This document shows positions 27,663 through 37,439 of a stretch of DNA of 45,742 bases, in pieces. The stretch is from Methylococcales symbiont of Iophon sp. n. MRB-2018 (lineage in GTDB: Bacteria > Pseudomonadota > Gammaproteobacteria > Methylococcales > Methylomonadaceae): positions 1 to 45,742 of the forward strand of contig QPIL01000109.1 in assembly GCA_003666325.1 (NCBI GenBank). The letters run 5' to 3'. Under the pieces are notes generated by a model. The model worked only from the letters and a program-made list of their open reading frames with translations. It did no database searches and was not told where the DNA came from. How positions within the stretch are numbered: the stretch's first letter is position 1; each line of letters begins with the position of its first letter. The position numbers and the translations under genes were made by a program.

Positions 27663-28322
27663 ATGAATCAATATAACGGTTTTGAACAAATGACTTCATC
27701 TTTTAATTCTCATCAAGGTGCAGGTGGATTGGTTCCTATGGTGATAGAGCAAACCGCCAGAGGTGAACGCTCTTTTGATATCTATTCCCGATTATTAAAG
27801 GAACGAGTGATTTTTTTGGTGGGGCAGGTAGAAGATTACATGGCTAATCTTATTGTTGCCCAGTTATTGTTTCTTGAATCAGAAAACCCAGATAAAGACA
27901 TACATTTATATATCAATTCACCTGGTGGGTCGGTGACTGCCGGCATGGCTATCTATGATACCATGCAGTTCATCAGAGCAGATGTTAGTACTATGTGTAT
28001 CGGTCAGGCAGCCAGTATGGGGTCTTTATTGTTAACATCTGGTGCTAAAGGTAAGCGTTTTTGTTTGCCTCATTCAAGGGTTATGATTCATCAACCTTTA
28101 GGTGGGTTTCAAGGGCAGGCATCTGATATTGACATTCATGCAAAAGAAATTCTTTTAGTGAAGGAAAGGCTAAATAGTATTTTATCTAGCCACACGGGGC
28201 AGGATGTTGAAAAAATAGAGAAAGATACTGATAGAGATAATTTTTTAAGTGCGCAAGATGCTGTTGACTATGGTTTAGTAGATAAAATTTTATCAAATAG
28301 AAGTCTGGATGCGACAGATTGA
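27663..28322 (+). CDS. clpP: ATP-dependent Clp protease proteolytic subunit
   Basis: ClpP forms the tetradecameric peptidase chamber served by ClpX. In 219 residues the catalytic serine is S118 in GQAASMG and the histidine H143 in [10 protein letters not shown]; the family aspartate lies in the [19 protein letters not shown] segment. The N-terminal ~15 residues resemble the short propeptide seen in proteobacterial ClpP. It lies between tig and clpX in the usual order. Confidence 0.97.
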   Translation: MNQYNGFEQMTSSFNSHQGAGGLVPMVIEQTARGERSFDIYSRLLKERVIFLVGQVEDYMANLIVAQLLFLESENPDKDIHLYINSPGGSVTAGMAIYDTMQFIRADVSTMCIGQAASMGSLLLTSGAKGKRFCLPHSRVMIHQPLGGFQGQASDIDIHAKEILLVKERLNSILSSHTGQDVEKIEKDTDRDNFLSAQDAVDYGLVDKILSNRSLDATD

Positions 28323-28394
28323 AGTTGGTAAATTTAGTGGTTTCACTATATTCTTACATGTAGTGTCAATTTTTTCTTGTAGGAGCTTGAGTTT

Positions 28395-29654
28395 ATGAGT
28401 AAAGATAAAAGTAGAAAGGGTGATGAGAAATTACTCTATTGTTCTTTTTGTGGCAAAAGTCAAAATGAAGTTAGAAAACTGATCGCAGGCCCTTCTGTTT
28501 ATGTTTGTAATGAATGTGTGGAACTTTGTAACGACATTATTAGAGATGAATTACAAGAAGAAGGTGAATTTACTGATGGTGAATTGCCTAAGCCAAAAGA
28601 GATAAAAAGTGAGCTTGATAGTTATGTAATTGGTCAGGAAAGTGCAAAAAAAATGCTTTCTGTCGCAGTGTATAATCATTATAAACGGTTACGAAGTAAT
28701 CATAAAAAGGACGGCATAGAACTTGCGAAATCTAATATATTATTGATTGGTCCTACAGGTTCAGGTAAGACCTTATTGGCAGAAACATTGGCTCGTTTAT
28801 TGAATGTGCCTTTTACCATTGCAGATGCAACAACACTGACAGAGGCGGGTTATGTTGGTGAAGATGTTGAAAATATTATCCAGAAAATTCTGCAAAAATG
28901 TGACTATGATGTGGAAAAAGCAGAAACAGGAATTGTCTACATTGATGAAATAGATAAAATCACACGAAAATCAGACAATCCTTCGATTACTCGTGATGTT
29001 TCTGGTGAGGGTGTTCAGCAAGCACTGTTGAAACTTATTGAAGGTACTGTAGCTTCTATTCCTCCACATGGCGGAAGGAAATATCCGCAACAAGAGTTTT
29101 TACAAGTCAACACTGCTAATATTCTCTTTATTGTAGGAGGGGCTTTTGCTGGCTTGGATAAAGTAATCAAAGATCGAACCGAAAAAGGTGGAATTGGATT
29201 TTCTGCAGAAATTAAAAGCAAAGATGAAAGCAAGAATGTAGGTGAGTTATTTGCTCAGATTGAAGCAGAAGACTTAATTAAATATGGACTCATACCTGAA
29301 TTTGTAGGGCGTTTACCTGTTGTAGCTACTTTAGAGGAGCTAGATGAAGCGGCTTTGGTACAGATATTAACTGAACCTAAAAATGCTTTAATCAAGCAAT
29401 ACCAGCACTTGTTTGAAATGGAAGGTGCTGAGTTAGAATTTAGAGGTGATTCTTTGGCAGAGATTGCTAGAAAATCAATGCACAGAAAAACAGGTGCAAG
29501 AGGACTTAGAACCATTGTAGAAAATGTTTTGCTGGATACAATGTATGAAATTCCTTCAGCCGAAAATATCAGTAAAGTCGTGGTCGATGAAAGTGTTATT
29601 CTTGGAGATTCAGAACCTTTATTGGTTTATGAGGCAGAAAAGAAAAAAGCATAA
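28395..29654 (+). CDS. clpX: ATP-dependent Clp protease ATP-binding subunit
   Basis: ClpX unfolds tagged proteins and feeds them to ClpP. The 419 residues start with the zinc-binding domain (CSFCGKS, then [11 protein letters not shown]). The AAA+ module follows with Walker A GPTGSGKT, Walker [10 protein letters not shown], the pore loop GYVGED and sensor 2 GARGLR. It is separated from clpP by 72 bp and followed by a strong terminator, so clpX ends the transcription unit and lon has its own promoter. Confidence 0.98.
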   Translation: MSKDKSRKGDEKLLYCSFCGKSQNEVRKLIAGPSVYVCNECVELCNDIIRDELQEEGEFTDGELPKPKEIKSELDSYVIGQESAKKMLSVAVYNHYKRLRSNHKKDGIELAKSNILLIGPTGSGKTLLAETLARLLNVPFTIADATTLTEAGYVGEDVENIIQKILQKCDYDVEKAETGIVYIDEIDKITRKSDNPSITRDVSGEGVQQALLKLIEGTVASIPPHGGRKYPQQEFLQVNTANILFIVGGAFAGLDKVIKDRTEKGGIGFSAEIKSKDESKNVGELFAQIEAEDLIKYGLIPEFVGRLPVVATLEELDEAALVQILTEPKNALIKQYQHLFEMEGAELEFRGDSLAEIARKSMHRKTGARGLRTIVENVLLDTMYEIPSAENISKVVVDESVILGDSEPLLVYEAEKKKA

Positions 29655-29680
29655 AGTTTTGCTTTGACCCTATCCATTTT

Positions 29681-29718
29681 AAAAAGAGTTATTTGTTTTC
29701 AAATAGCTCTTTTTTTTG
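29681..29718 (+). terminator. Intrinsic terminator after clpX
   Basis: AAAAAGAGTTATTTG and CAAATAGCTCTTTTT pair (one mismatch or wobble) around a four-base loop and are followed by more T residues. Confidence 0.92.
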
Positions 29719-29725
29719 TTTACAA

Positions 29726-29884
29726 GAGACATCAGCATAACTCTGGCGATGAGAAAAAAACGATAGAATTTTTCAGGTTTTAGTCAAAATACCAGTGTAA
29801 TAGTAAGCTATTGCACGTTATTTTGGCTGAAAGATGGAAAGCCTCTAGCCTTTTTTATCCGTTCATGAGCTATGCTGAGGTCTC
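29726..29884 (-). mobile_element. 159-bp MITE, copy C
   Basis: It has the same 159-bp length as copy B, in the opposite orientation, with ends GAGACATCAGCATAACTC and GAGCTATGCTGAGGTCTC. It starts seven bases after the clpX terminator. Copies B and C enclose tRNA-Leu, tig, clpP and clpX as inverted repeats about 4 kb apart. Between it and lon (29885-30064), a solo-end-like TTGAGGTCTCAT lies near 29916. Confidence 0.92.
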
Positions 29885-30064
29885 TTAATGTATTGACTTA
29901 CAAAAAAATGTTACATTGAGGTCTCATACCATATTCAATAAATATTTTTAGGTAAGAACGGTAGGTGGGCTGATAATGTATTATTGCTTCTCTTGCTTTT
30001 TCGTTATTCCACCCCATATTCAAAGCTACTGATATTATGATGTGTCCAATATAAAAAGCCTATT

Positions 30065-32485
30065 ATGAACGAACTAATTAATTTAGAAAATAAGGAACAT
30101 TCGATACCTGTTTTACCACTTAGAGATGTTGTTGTATATCCTCACATGGTGATTCCATTATTTGTTGGTAGAGATAAATCAATAGATGCTATTGATGCTG
30201 CCATGAATGAGGATAAACAATTACTTTTAGTGGCACAAAAACAAGCAGATGTTGATGACCCTAGTTTTAAGGATCTCTATATGGCGGGGACTTTAGCTAA
30301 TATTTTACAATTATTAAAACTGCCTGATGGAACCGTTAAAGTTTTGGTAGAAGGCAGTAAGCGATGTAAGGTTGCTCAGTATCAAGAACAAAATGGTTAT
30401 TATGTAGCGACAGTTTCAGAAATAAAAAATAAATTGACCATTTCGGAGCAAGAAAAAGAAGTTTTACAGCGCACAACTATTAGTTCGTTTGATCAATATG
30501 TAAAATTAAATAATAAAATCCCTCCAGAGGTTTTAAATGCCCTAGCTGGTATTGATGACTTGAGTCGTTTAGCAGATACCATTGTTGCACACATGACCTT
30601 AAAAGTTGAAGAAAAACAAGCCATACTGGAAATGGAAGATATAGCTCAAAGGTTAGAAAGTTTGATGACCTTAATGGAAAGCGAAAATGATTTGCTGGAA
30701 ATGGAAAAAAGGATTCGAGGGCGTGTTAAAAAACAAATGGAGAAAAACCAAAAGGAATATTATCTGAATGAGCAAATGAAAGCGATCCAGAAAGAGTTAG
30801 GCGATATGGATGATGCTACCAATGAAATTGAAGAACTTGAAAAGAAAATTGCCTCAAATCAGCTGGGATTGTCTAAAGATGCTAGAACTAAAGCAGATGC
30901 AGAGATTAATAAATTAAAATTAATGTCTCCAATGTCAGCAGAAGCGACAGTGGTGCGTAATTATATAGACTGGATGATTAGTGTCCCCTGGAAAAAGAAA
31001 ACCAAGGTAAGGCATGACCTTAAAGAAGCCGAAGCTATTTTAGAAGAAGAGCATTATGGTCTTGAAAAAGTCAAAGAAAGAATTTTAGAATATTTGGCTG
31101 TGCAGCAACGAGTCAAAAAATTAAAAGGCCCCATTCTATGTTTAGTTGGACCTCCAGGTGTAGGAAAAACCTCATTAGGTCAGTCTATTGCTAGAGCCAC
31201 AAATCGAAAATATGTACGAATGGCTTTAGGTGGGGTAAGAGATGAGGCTGAAATAAGAGGACATAGAAGAACTTATATCGGTTCTATGCCAGGTAAAATC
31301 CTGCAAAATTTATCTAAAGTTAAAACTAGAAACCCACTGTTTTTACTAGATGAAATTGATAAGATGGCTACTGATTTTAGAGGTGACCCATCGTCAGCAT
31401 TATTGGAAGTACTTGATCCTGAACAAAACCATACATTTGCTGACCATTATCTGGAGGTTGATTTTGATTTATCCGACATTATGTTTGTAGCCACTGCGAA
31501 TACCATGAATATCCCCCATGCTTTGTTGGATAGAATGGAAGTTATACGTATAGCTGGATATACAGAAGATGAAAAAATAAATATTGCCAGTCGCTTTCTA
31601 ATAACAAAACAAATTAAAAATAATGGGCTCAAGGCTAAAGAAATTTCTATTTCTGAGTCTGCAATTAGAGATATTATTCGGTTTTATACGCGTGAAGCAG
31701 GTGTGCGTGGTTTAGAGCGTGAAATATCAAAAATATGTCGTAAAGTTGTCAAGGGTCTATTGTTACGAGCTAGTAACGCAACTGTTGAAATTTCTGAAGA
31801 CAATTTGGATGACTATTTGGGTGTTAAACGCTTTAGTTATGGTTTGGCAGAAGAGCAAGATCAAGTGGGACGAGTGACTGGATTAGCCTGGACTCAAGTT
31901 GGGGGTGAGCTATTAACCATTGAAACAGCCATAATGCCAGGAAAAGGGAAGCAGTCAGCAACAGGCAAGTTGGGCGATGTTATGAAGGAATCCATTGAAG
32001 CGGCAGTAACTGTTGTAAGGAGTCGTGCTGAGGTATTGGGGATAGGAAAAGAAGTTTTTCAAAAAAATGATATTCATATTCATATGCCTGAAGGTGCGAC
32101 ACCTAAAGACGGCCCTAGTGCAGGCATTGGAATGTGCACTGCTATTGTTTCTGCATTGACTAAAATACCGGTTAAATCCAATGTGGCTATGACAGGTGAA
32201 ATAACCCTAAGAGGTGAGATTTTACCTGTCGGTGGTTTGAAGGAAAAATTATTAGCGGCACACCGAGGTGGAATTACAACCGTTTTGATACCTGCTGAGA
32301 ATGAAAAGGACTTAACTGAAATACCTGAAAATGTTAAAAAGAACCTAGATATTAAGCCTGTACGCTGGATTGATGAAGTGTTAGGGCTTGCTTTACAGTA
32401 TATACCCTCGCTTGATAAGGATGATGTAGCGGTCATAGATGCTGGAACAGTAAAAAAAGAAAAATCTAAAATAATAGCCCACTAA
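30065..32485 (+). CDS. lon: ATP-dependent protease Lon (LonA)
   Basis: Lon degrades misfolded and regulatory proteins. The 806 residues contain the N-terminal substrate domain ([21 protein letters not shown]) and a long coiled-coil region. The AAA+ module has Walker [12 protein letters not shown] and Walker [11 protein letters not shown]. The C-terminal protease domain has the serine in DGPSAG and the lysine in [13 protein letters not shown]. The length is that of LonA. It sits between clpX and hup, the usual gammaproteobacterial order. Confidence 0.98.
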   Translation: MNELINLENKEHSIPVLPLRDVVVYPHMVIPLFVGRDKSIDAIDAAMNEDKQLLLVAQKQADVDDPSFKDLYMAGTLANILQLLKLPDGTVKVLVEGSKRCKVAQYQEQNGYYVATVSEIKNKLTISEQEKEVLQRTTISSFDQYVKLNNKIPPEVLNALAGIDDLSRLADTIVAHMTLKVEEKQAILEMEDIAQRLESLMTLMESENDLLEMEKRIRGRVKKQMEKNQKEYYLNEQMKAIQKELGDMDDATNEIEELEKKIASNQLGLSKDARTKADAEINKLKLMSPMSAEATVVRNYIDWMISVPWKKKTKVRHDLKEAEAILEEEHYGLEKVKERILEYLAVQQRVKKLKGPILCLVGPPGVGKTSLGQSIARATNRKYVRMALGGVRDEAEIRGHRRTYIGSMPGKILQNLSKVKTRNPLFLLDEIDKMATDFRGDPSSALLEVLDPEQNHTFADHYLEVDFDLSDIMFVATANTMNIPHALLDRMEVIRIAGYTEDEKINIASRFLITKQIKNNGLKAKEISISESAIRDIIRFYTREAGVRGLEREISKICRKVVKGLLLRASNATVEISEDNLDDYLGVKRFSYGLAEEQDQVGRVTGLAWTQVGGELLTIETAIMPGKGKQSATGKLGDVMKESIEAAVTVVRSRAEVLGIGKEVFQKNDIHIHMPEGATPKDGPSAGIGMCTAIVSALTKIPVKSNVAMTGEITLRGEILPVGGLKEKLLAAHRGGITTVLIPAENEKDLTEIPENVKKNLDIKPVRWIDEVLGLALQYIPSLDKDDVAVIDAGTVKKEKSKIIAH

Positions 32486-32526
32486 CAATGGGTTTGTTTT
32501 TTTACTCTTGTCGCTAAAAGTATAAA

Positions 32527-32556
32527 GGGACTAAAGACTAAAGACTAAGAACTAAA
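32527..32556. repeat. Period-7 minisatellite
   Basis: About four units of GACTAAA/GACTAAGAACTAAA run into LR copy 4, about 40 bp after the lon stop codon. Confidence 0.85.
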
Positions 32557-32725
32557 GTAACTGGAACCTTTGTTACCACGGGTTATTCCCGAAGTCTGTT
32601 ATCGGGAATCTAACTTTAAACACCTCGTATCATAACAATCGTGTTACCAAATACTGCTTGTTTTCTCCATGATTTTAATTTATTGTTATAAATCAGATGG
32701 TTGTTAGGTTTTTAAGGGTTTACTA
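32555..32725 (+). repeat. LR dispersed repeat, copy 4 (internally deleted)
   Basis: The left part (GTAACTGGAACC and the ATTCCCGA/TCGGGAAT hairpin) is intact. The middle ~150 bp is lost between AAACACCT and TGTTACCAAATACTGCTTG. The tail GTTTTTAAGGGTTTACTAAATA is present. Confidence 0.85.
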
Positions 32726-32868
32726 AATAACCTCTTAAATGACATGAAAAAGAGGGTTAAATGTCTTTTTTAAATTTTGACGATTTATTATAAGGTCATT
32801 TTTTCTAATGATACTGTTATAAATTTGGCAAAAACCATAAAAATCACGGTATCTAGCAGATATTATAC

Positions 32869-32897
32869 TTGACACTTGTAGTTTGTAATTGTATAAA
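32869..32897 (+). promoter_or_regulatory. Sigma-70 promoter of hup
   Basis: A perfect -35 box TTGACA (32869-32874), a 17-base spacer and TATAAA (32892-32897) lie about 115 bp upstream of the hup start codon. Confidence 0.75.
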
Positions 32898-33012
32898 TAA
32901 GCTCGTTCCTTTTCGCGATTGATTAGGGTTGCTAGGCTAATACTTCAAGAAATGTGACGACATTAAAAATAATAATACACTTAACACCACTTTAATTCCT
33001 TAAGGAGGAATA

Positions 33013-33285
33013 ATGAATAAATCGGAACTTATTGATGCTATTGCTAATAACGCAGAATTGAGTAGAGCAGATGCTGGTCGTGCCTTAGATGGTTTTCTTA
33101 GTGCGGTAACAGACGGCCTAAGTAATGGCGACTCGGTTGCTCTAGTTGGCTTTGGAACTTTTTCAGTTAAGGATAGAGCTGAAAGAAAAGGACGTAATCC
33201 ACAAACAGGGGCAGAAATAACTATTAAAGCAGCAAAAATTCCTTCTTTTAAAGCTGGTAAATCTTTAAAGGATGCCGTAAACTAG
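33013..33285 (+). CDS. hup: DNA-binding protein HU (beta-type)
   Basis: HU is a small dimeric nucleoid protein that bends DNA. The 90 residues match the family across the whole length: [22 protein letters not shown], then [24 protein letters not shown] (the DNA-gripping arm with its Asn-Pro tip) and [16 protein letters not shown] near-perfect TAAGGAGG ribosome site precedes the ATG. It has its own strong promoter at 32869, and two tRNA genes follow. Its position after lon fits hupB, but alpha and beta forms cannot be told apart safely. Confidence 0.97.
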   Translation: MNKSELIDAIANNAELSRADAGRALDGFLSAVTDGLSNGDSVALVGFGTFSVKDRAERKGRNPQTGAEITIKAAKIPSFKAGKSLKDAVN

Positions 33286-33297
33286 CCCTCCTTAGTC

Positions 33298-33373
33298 GGG
33301 TGCTTAGCTCAGCTGGGAGAGCATCGCCCTTACAAGGCGAGGGTCGGGGGTTCGAGCCCCTCAGCACCCACCA
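33298..33373 (+). tRNA. tRNA-Val (anticodon TAC)
   Basis: The 76-base cloverleaf has acceptor arms GGGTGCT/AGCACCC, anticodon stem-loop TCGCC-CTTACAA-GGCGA, T loop TTCGAGC and an encoded CCA. It starts 12 bp after the hup stop codon. Confidence 0.98.
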
Positions 33374-33379
33374 GACTTT

Positions 33380-33456
33380 GGAGCGGTAGTTCAGTTGGTT
33401 AGAATACCGGCCTGTCACGCCGGGGGTCGCGGGTTCGAGTCCCGTCCGCTCCGCCA
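33380..33456 (+). tRNA. tRNA-Asp (anticodon GTC)
   Basis: The 77-base cloverleaf has acceptor arms GGAGCGG/CCGCTCC, anticodon stem-loop CCGGC-CTGTCAC-GCCGG, T loop TTCGAGT and an encoded CCA. It is six bases after tRNA-Val, so the two are probably cotranscribed. Confidence 0.98.
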
Positions 33457-33463
33457 AAACAAG

Positions 33464-33498
33464 AAAACCCCGATCCTTACGGCTTGGGGTTTTTTTTG
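33464..33498 (+). terminator. Intrinsic terminator after the tRNA pair
   Basis: AAAACCCC and GGGGTTTT pair across a loop with its own partial stem and run into a T tract. Confidence 0.9.
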
Positions 33499-33596
33499 CT
33501 TAAAAGAACTGTATTTACGTTTAGTGTAAGGGATTAAGTGCTTAGGCAACTCGCAACAAATAACCCAGTAGTTTATTTATTGCACGTTACTTTATA

Positions 33597-33655
33597 GAGA
33601 CCTCAGCATAACTCTGGAACGGATAAAAAAAGTAATAGAATTTTTCAGGTTTTAT
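33597..33655 (-). mobile_element. 159-bp MITE, copy D, left part (split by IS630)
   Basis: It begins with the intact end GAGACCTCAGCATAACTC and proceeds through AGAATTTTTCAGGTTTTA, where copies B and C continue GTCAAAATAC. Here the insertion element begins instead. The remainder of the MITE is at 34889-34992. Confidence 0.92.
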
Positions 33656-34890
33656 AGCATATTCAAAAAATAACTAAACCAAAAAAACTCCACTCTCTAC
33701 TACACAAAATTCTAACGAAACCATCTTCATTTAGTATTTCATTCCAAGCCTGAAGTTCCCCCAAAAAACAATAACACTATAAACATGGTATAGTAATTAT
33801 TTTTTTACCAACAAGACAATGCCAAAGAGAATTCAACTGCCTGATGATTTTTATCAACACGATTTTAAACAACTAGCCAAAGTAGAAAAAAACCCAAGAA
33901 CAAGAGTTAGGTTGATCGGACTTAGCCATATCCAAAATGGAAAAAGCTACGAACAAGTAGCACAATATCTCTTACAAAGTTTAAGCGCTGTCAGACAATG
34001 GGTTCGACATTATAAAGATGATGGTATTGATGGTTTAAAAGAAAAGCAACGCAGTGGTCGTCCAAGTAAAGCCCATACTCAAAATCACACAGTATTACTT
34101 GAATCCATCCTTGCAATGCAAGACAATAAAAAGGATGGTAGAGTAAGGCTTAAAGACATTCAAAACATGTTATCAAAAGATTTTAATATTCATTATCAAG
34201 ATATAAATGGCGTTCATTATTTAGTAACAAAACTAGGGCTAAGCAGGATAAGATCCAAATATCCAAAACAAGACAAAGAAGTGCAAACACACACTAAAAA
34301 ACTTCAAACAAAAGGCAATAGATGTCTTTCCTGCGGATATAGACTTAAGCAAATTTGATGTTTGCTTTCAAGATGAAAGTAGCGTTGGACAACAAGGCTC
34401 TATTACCAGAATGTGGGCAGAAAAAGACACCTAGAGCAACAAGACAGCAACAGTTTGAATACGGCTACATTTTTGGTACTGTAGTCCAGCTAAGGATAAA
34501 GCACTAGGTCTAATGCTAGCAGTCGCCAATACTGCTGGCATGATAGAGCATCTAAGGTTAATATCTCACGCCACAGCAAAAGATAGACATATAGATAGGG
34601 CTGGATGGCATACAACCAAAGCAATTCATTGTTTTAGCAATATTACGCTATTGCCATATTACGCTATTGCCATTAGCACCTTATTCTCCAGAGCTTAATC
34701 CAGTGGAGCAACTATGGCAGCAGATAAAACAAAGGTTTTTGTCAAATACCACATTCCAAGATTATGATGCTATTATTGAACGATCTTGCCAGATTTGGAA
34801 TGAAATCCTAAGTGAAGAGGGTTTTGTTAGAAGTTTGTGCAGTAGAAAAGTGGAGTTGTTTGGTTTAGTTATTTTTTGAGTATGGGTGTA
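33655..34890 (+). mobile_element. IS630-family insertion sequence, degenerate, inserted at TA in a MITE
   Basis: The ends are imperfect inverted repeats: CATATTCAAAAAATAACTAA at 33658 and the complement of TTAGTTATTTTTTGAGTATG at 34866. These continue into AAACC and CTCCACT on both sides. The junctions read TTTA-TAGC on the left and GGTG-TAGTC on the right, consistent with TA target duplication typical of IS630/mariner elements. About 1.23 kb long, it carries one broken transposase gene. Confidence 0.9.
33819..34879 (+). pseudogene. IS630-family transposase, multiply frameshifted
   Basis: The first frame (33819-34358, 179 residues) encodes the helix-turn-helix half: SYEQVAQYLLQSLSAVRQWV, then DGIDGLKEKQRSGRPSK. 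A second frame carries the first catalytic block DVCFQDESSVGQQG near 34355-34400, before a stop at 34432. A third holds ANTAGMIEHLRLISHATAKD. The fourth (34667-34879) holds PYSPELNPVEQLWQQIKQRF with the catalytic glutamate. A 15-bp tandem duplication (ATTACGCTATTGCCA) near 34642-34675 marks one break. At least three disruptions make the enzyme inactive. Confidence 0.93.
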
Positions 34891-34992
34891 GTCAAAATAC
34901 AAGTGTGATAGTGAGCTATTGTGCGTTATTTTGGCTGAAAGATGGGAAACTTCTAGCCTTTTTTATCCGTTCATGCGTTATGCTGAGCTCTC
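34889..34992 (-). mobile_element. 159-bp MITE, copy D, right part
   Basis: It resumes with TAGTCAAAATACAAGTGTGA at the insertion point. The interior follows, and it ends GCGTTATGCTGAGCTCTC, one mismatch from the consensus end. Left and right parts together rebuild a MITE of about 159 bp once one TA is removed. Confidence 0.92.
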
Positions 34993-35124
34993 TTATAGAT
35001 AAACTGTTTATCTGAGATACAAACGAGGTAGCTGTTGTAAAATCGAATTAATTGTTGTTTTTTTGTATTCAAATATTCATTTGTTATTAGTTAAATTCTT
35101 CAAATATGTTTAAGGACAGTAGAT

Positions 35125-37011
35125 ATGTTATTGAAAATTAGGGAAAAATCCCAAGGTCTTGTTGCTCGGTTTATATTGGTATTAATTTGTCTGACATTTG
35201 CTTTGTGGGGCATTCAAAATTATACCAGCGGTAGTTCTGAAACGGCAGTAGTCAAAGTTGGAAGTAAAGAGTTTTTTCAACAAGATGTTAATAACGCCTA
35301 TATTAAATATAGTCAAAATTTGCCTACTAAGGATTTTGACGAAAATACAGTAAAGAAACAAGCTTTGGAAAAACTAATTCGTGATGAAATTCTATTGCAG
35401 CATGTTGAACAACAAGGATTAGTTATAACCGACAATAAGGCAAGAGACTTTATAAAAAATTTAGATTATTTTCAGTCAGATGAAAAGTTTGATCGGCAAC
35501 GATATAAATCAATGCTATCAACACAAAGAATCTCTCAAAAAGATTTTGCGGGCAGAATTAAAAAAGCACTGCTTATGGATCAGTTTCAACGTAGCCTGAC
35601 AGAAAGTGCATTTGCTACTCACAAGGATATTGAAAACTTTTTTAAAATTCAAAATCAAAAACGTGACATGGAGGTTATTGTTATAGCTTTACAACCGGTA
35701 GAACAACAACCTAGTCAAGAAGAGATCGAAATTTTCTATAAGAAAAATAAAAATAAGTTTTTAACAGAAGAGCAAGTTGCTATTGAATATGTGCAATTAT
35801 CATTGGATGATTTGGCAGCAGACATTAAGCCAACTGATGAGGAATTGAATACTTTTTATGAAGAAGGAAAAGACTTATACACCACAAAAGAGCGTCGTAA
35901 AATAAGTCATATCTTGTTTTCTTTTAATGAAGACAGTGCGGATGATGAAAAACAATTAGCAAGAGCTGTGGCTGCCAAGAAAACACTTCAAAATAAAGCA
36001 TTCGCAGAACTAGCAAGAGAAATATCTGACGATAAGGTGACTGCTGAAAAAGGCGGTGACTTAGGTCTTTTCAATGTAGGTGTTATGGAAAAGGCATTTG
36101 AAGATGCAGTAAATTCACTTCAACTCGAAGAAATTTCTGAACCAGTAAAATCAGCTTTTGGTTATCATTTGATTCAAGTGACAGAATTAATAGCAGGAGA
36201 AACGAAGGCGTTTTCTATGGTTAAAGATGAGTTAACAGTGGCTTATAAAAGACAAGAAGCAGAAACTTCATTCTATGAGCTAGGAGAAACTTTATCGCAA
36301 GTGAGTTATGAAAATCCTGATGATTTAATAGCTGCTGCTGCATTATTAGATGTTCAGATAATGAAAACTGAACTTTTTGGAAAAAATAAAAGTACTAGCG
36401 AAGAAAAAGAGAAAACAACATTAATAAATAATACTAAAGTGATTGAAGCTGCATTTTCTGAGGATGTTTTAAAAGGAAATAATAGTGAGCCAATTGAGTT
36501 AGCATCTGATAAATTAATCGTGTTAAGAATTATAGAACACAAGCTGGCTGATACAAAACCCTTAAATGAAGTGAGTAAAGGTATAATTTCAGTGTTGCTC
36601 GGTATTAAATCCAAAGCTGCAACCATTGAAAAAATGAAACTTGTTAAAGATGCAGTAGCGAGCGGTCAAAGTATGCAGGAAGTTGCTAAGGCTAATGGTT
36701 TTAAAGTACAGAGTTTTTCTGCCCTGACACGCACTGATGGGGGGTTGACCCGGCAGGTTAACCAAGCAGTATTTAAAGCGGCTAAACCGATTGATGAAAA
36801 ACCTACGCTGTTGAGTGTTTCTGAGACATCAGGGGTTCAAACGGTTGTTAATTTACTGGCAGTGGCTGAAGGTGTTATGAGTGAAGATGATAAAGCTAAA
36901 CAACAATTAGCAGAAGATAATATTGCTAAAGCGTTTGGGCAAGCTGAATTTAATGCCACAATCAATAGCTTGCAGGCAAGTGCCATTATTTCCATTAATT
37001 TACCAGAGTAA
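35125..37011 (+). CDS. ppiD: Periplasmic folding chaperone PpiD (SurA-like, membrane anchored)
   Basis: PpiD is tethered to the inner membrane near the Sec translocon and helps proteins emerging into the periplasm. The 628 residues begin with a short cytoplasmic stretch (MLLKIREKSQG) and one transmembrane helix (about 14-32), then a SurA-like N-terminal helical domain. A parvulin domain covers about residues 255-355 (RRKISHILFSF ... GGDLGLFNVG ... GYHLIQV), and a long helical C-terminal region follows. AAGGACAG precedes the ATG. Its position downstream of lon and hup is the usual gammaproteobacterial order, interrupted here by tRNAs and IS630. Confidence 0.95.
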   Translation: MLLKIREKSQGLVARFILVLICLTFALWGIQNYTSGSSETAVVKVGSKEFFQQDVNNAYIKYSQNLPTKDFDENTVKKQALEKLIRDEILLQHVEQQGLVITDNKARDFIKNLDYFQSDEKFDRQRYKSMLSTQRISQKDFAGRIKKALLMDQFQRSLTESAFATHKDIENFFKIQNQKRDMEVIVIALQPVEQQPSQEEIEIFYKKNKNKFLTEEQVAIEYVQLSLDDLAADIKPTDEELNTFYEEGKDLYTTKERRKISHILFSFNEDSADDEKQLARAVAAKKTLQNKAFAELAREISDDKVTAEKGGDLGLFNVGVMEKAFEDAVNSLQLEEISEPVKSAFGYHLIQVTELIAGETKAFSMVKDELTVAYKRQEAETSFYELGETLSQVSYENPDDLIAAAALLDVQIMKTELFGKNKSTSEEKEKTTLINNTKVIEAAFSEDVLKGNNSEPIELASDKLIVLRIIEHKLADTKPLNEVSKGIISVLLGIKSKAATIEKMKLVKDAVASGQSMQEVAKANGFKVQSFSALTRTDGGLTRQVNQAVFKAAKPIDEKPTLLSVSETSGVQTVVNLLAVAEGVMSEDDKAKQQLAEDNIAKAFGQAEFNATINSLQASAIISINLPE

Positions 37012-37191
37012 ATAAAACAAAAATATGTTGCAAACCGGATACTGACTGCAACATTGTTAACCTACAATACCTGATACCTTAATCACAATGCTTAGCCGTC
37101 TGTTTTTCTCTTCCTTGTTCCGTTGCATTATTTGCTATGGGTTTTGTGTCTCCATAAGTTACGGATCTCATGCGAGAAACATCCATTTTTT
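37012..37191. other. Intergenic DNA after ppiD
   Basis: No clear terminator, RNA gene or repeat copy is seen here. The gap as a whole (37012-37439) also contains the response-regulator-like fragment listed separately. Confidence 0.4.
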
Positions 37192-37242
37192 GTAATTAAA
37201 GTTTTATTAGTGGATGATCATAAATTAGTAAGGACAGCTTAA
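37192..37242 (+). pseudogene. N-terminal scrap of a response-regulator receiver domain
   Basis: One frame reads VIKVLLVDDHKLVRTA and then stops. This is the beta-1/acidic-pocket start of NarL/GacA-type receivers (IKVLLVDDH-x-LVR). Only 16 codons survive, with no ATG in frame just before them and no continuation in other frames that I could follow. It probably marks a deletion end point; chance similarity is possible. Confidence 0.45.
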
Positions 37243-37439
37243 TCATGGTTTGATTTAAAAACGCTAAGTTGTCAAAAATAGTGGCTTTTAAAATGATATA
37301 AAACTACTCAAAAGTTTTCGCAACCATACCGTCTTCTAAAAAAAGGGTATAGGATGAGAAATATAATACCGTATGCAAAACTTTTGCCATGATTTTTATA
37401 AAACCGTAATGTTTGAATATTCAAAAAGGGGTTTGTAGA

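Noticed and set aside
37413..37439. TTG start for the OppC-like permease
   Set aside because: The ATG at 37440 has AAAGGGG upstream; the nine extra residues are not needed for the membrane domain.
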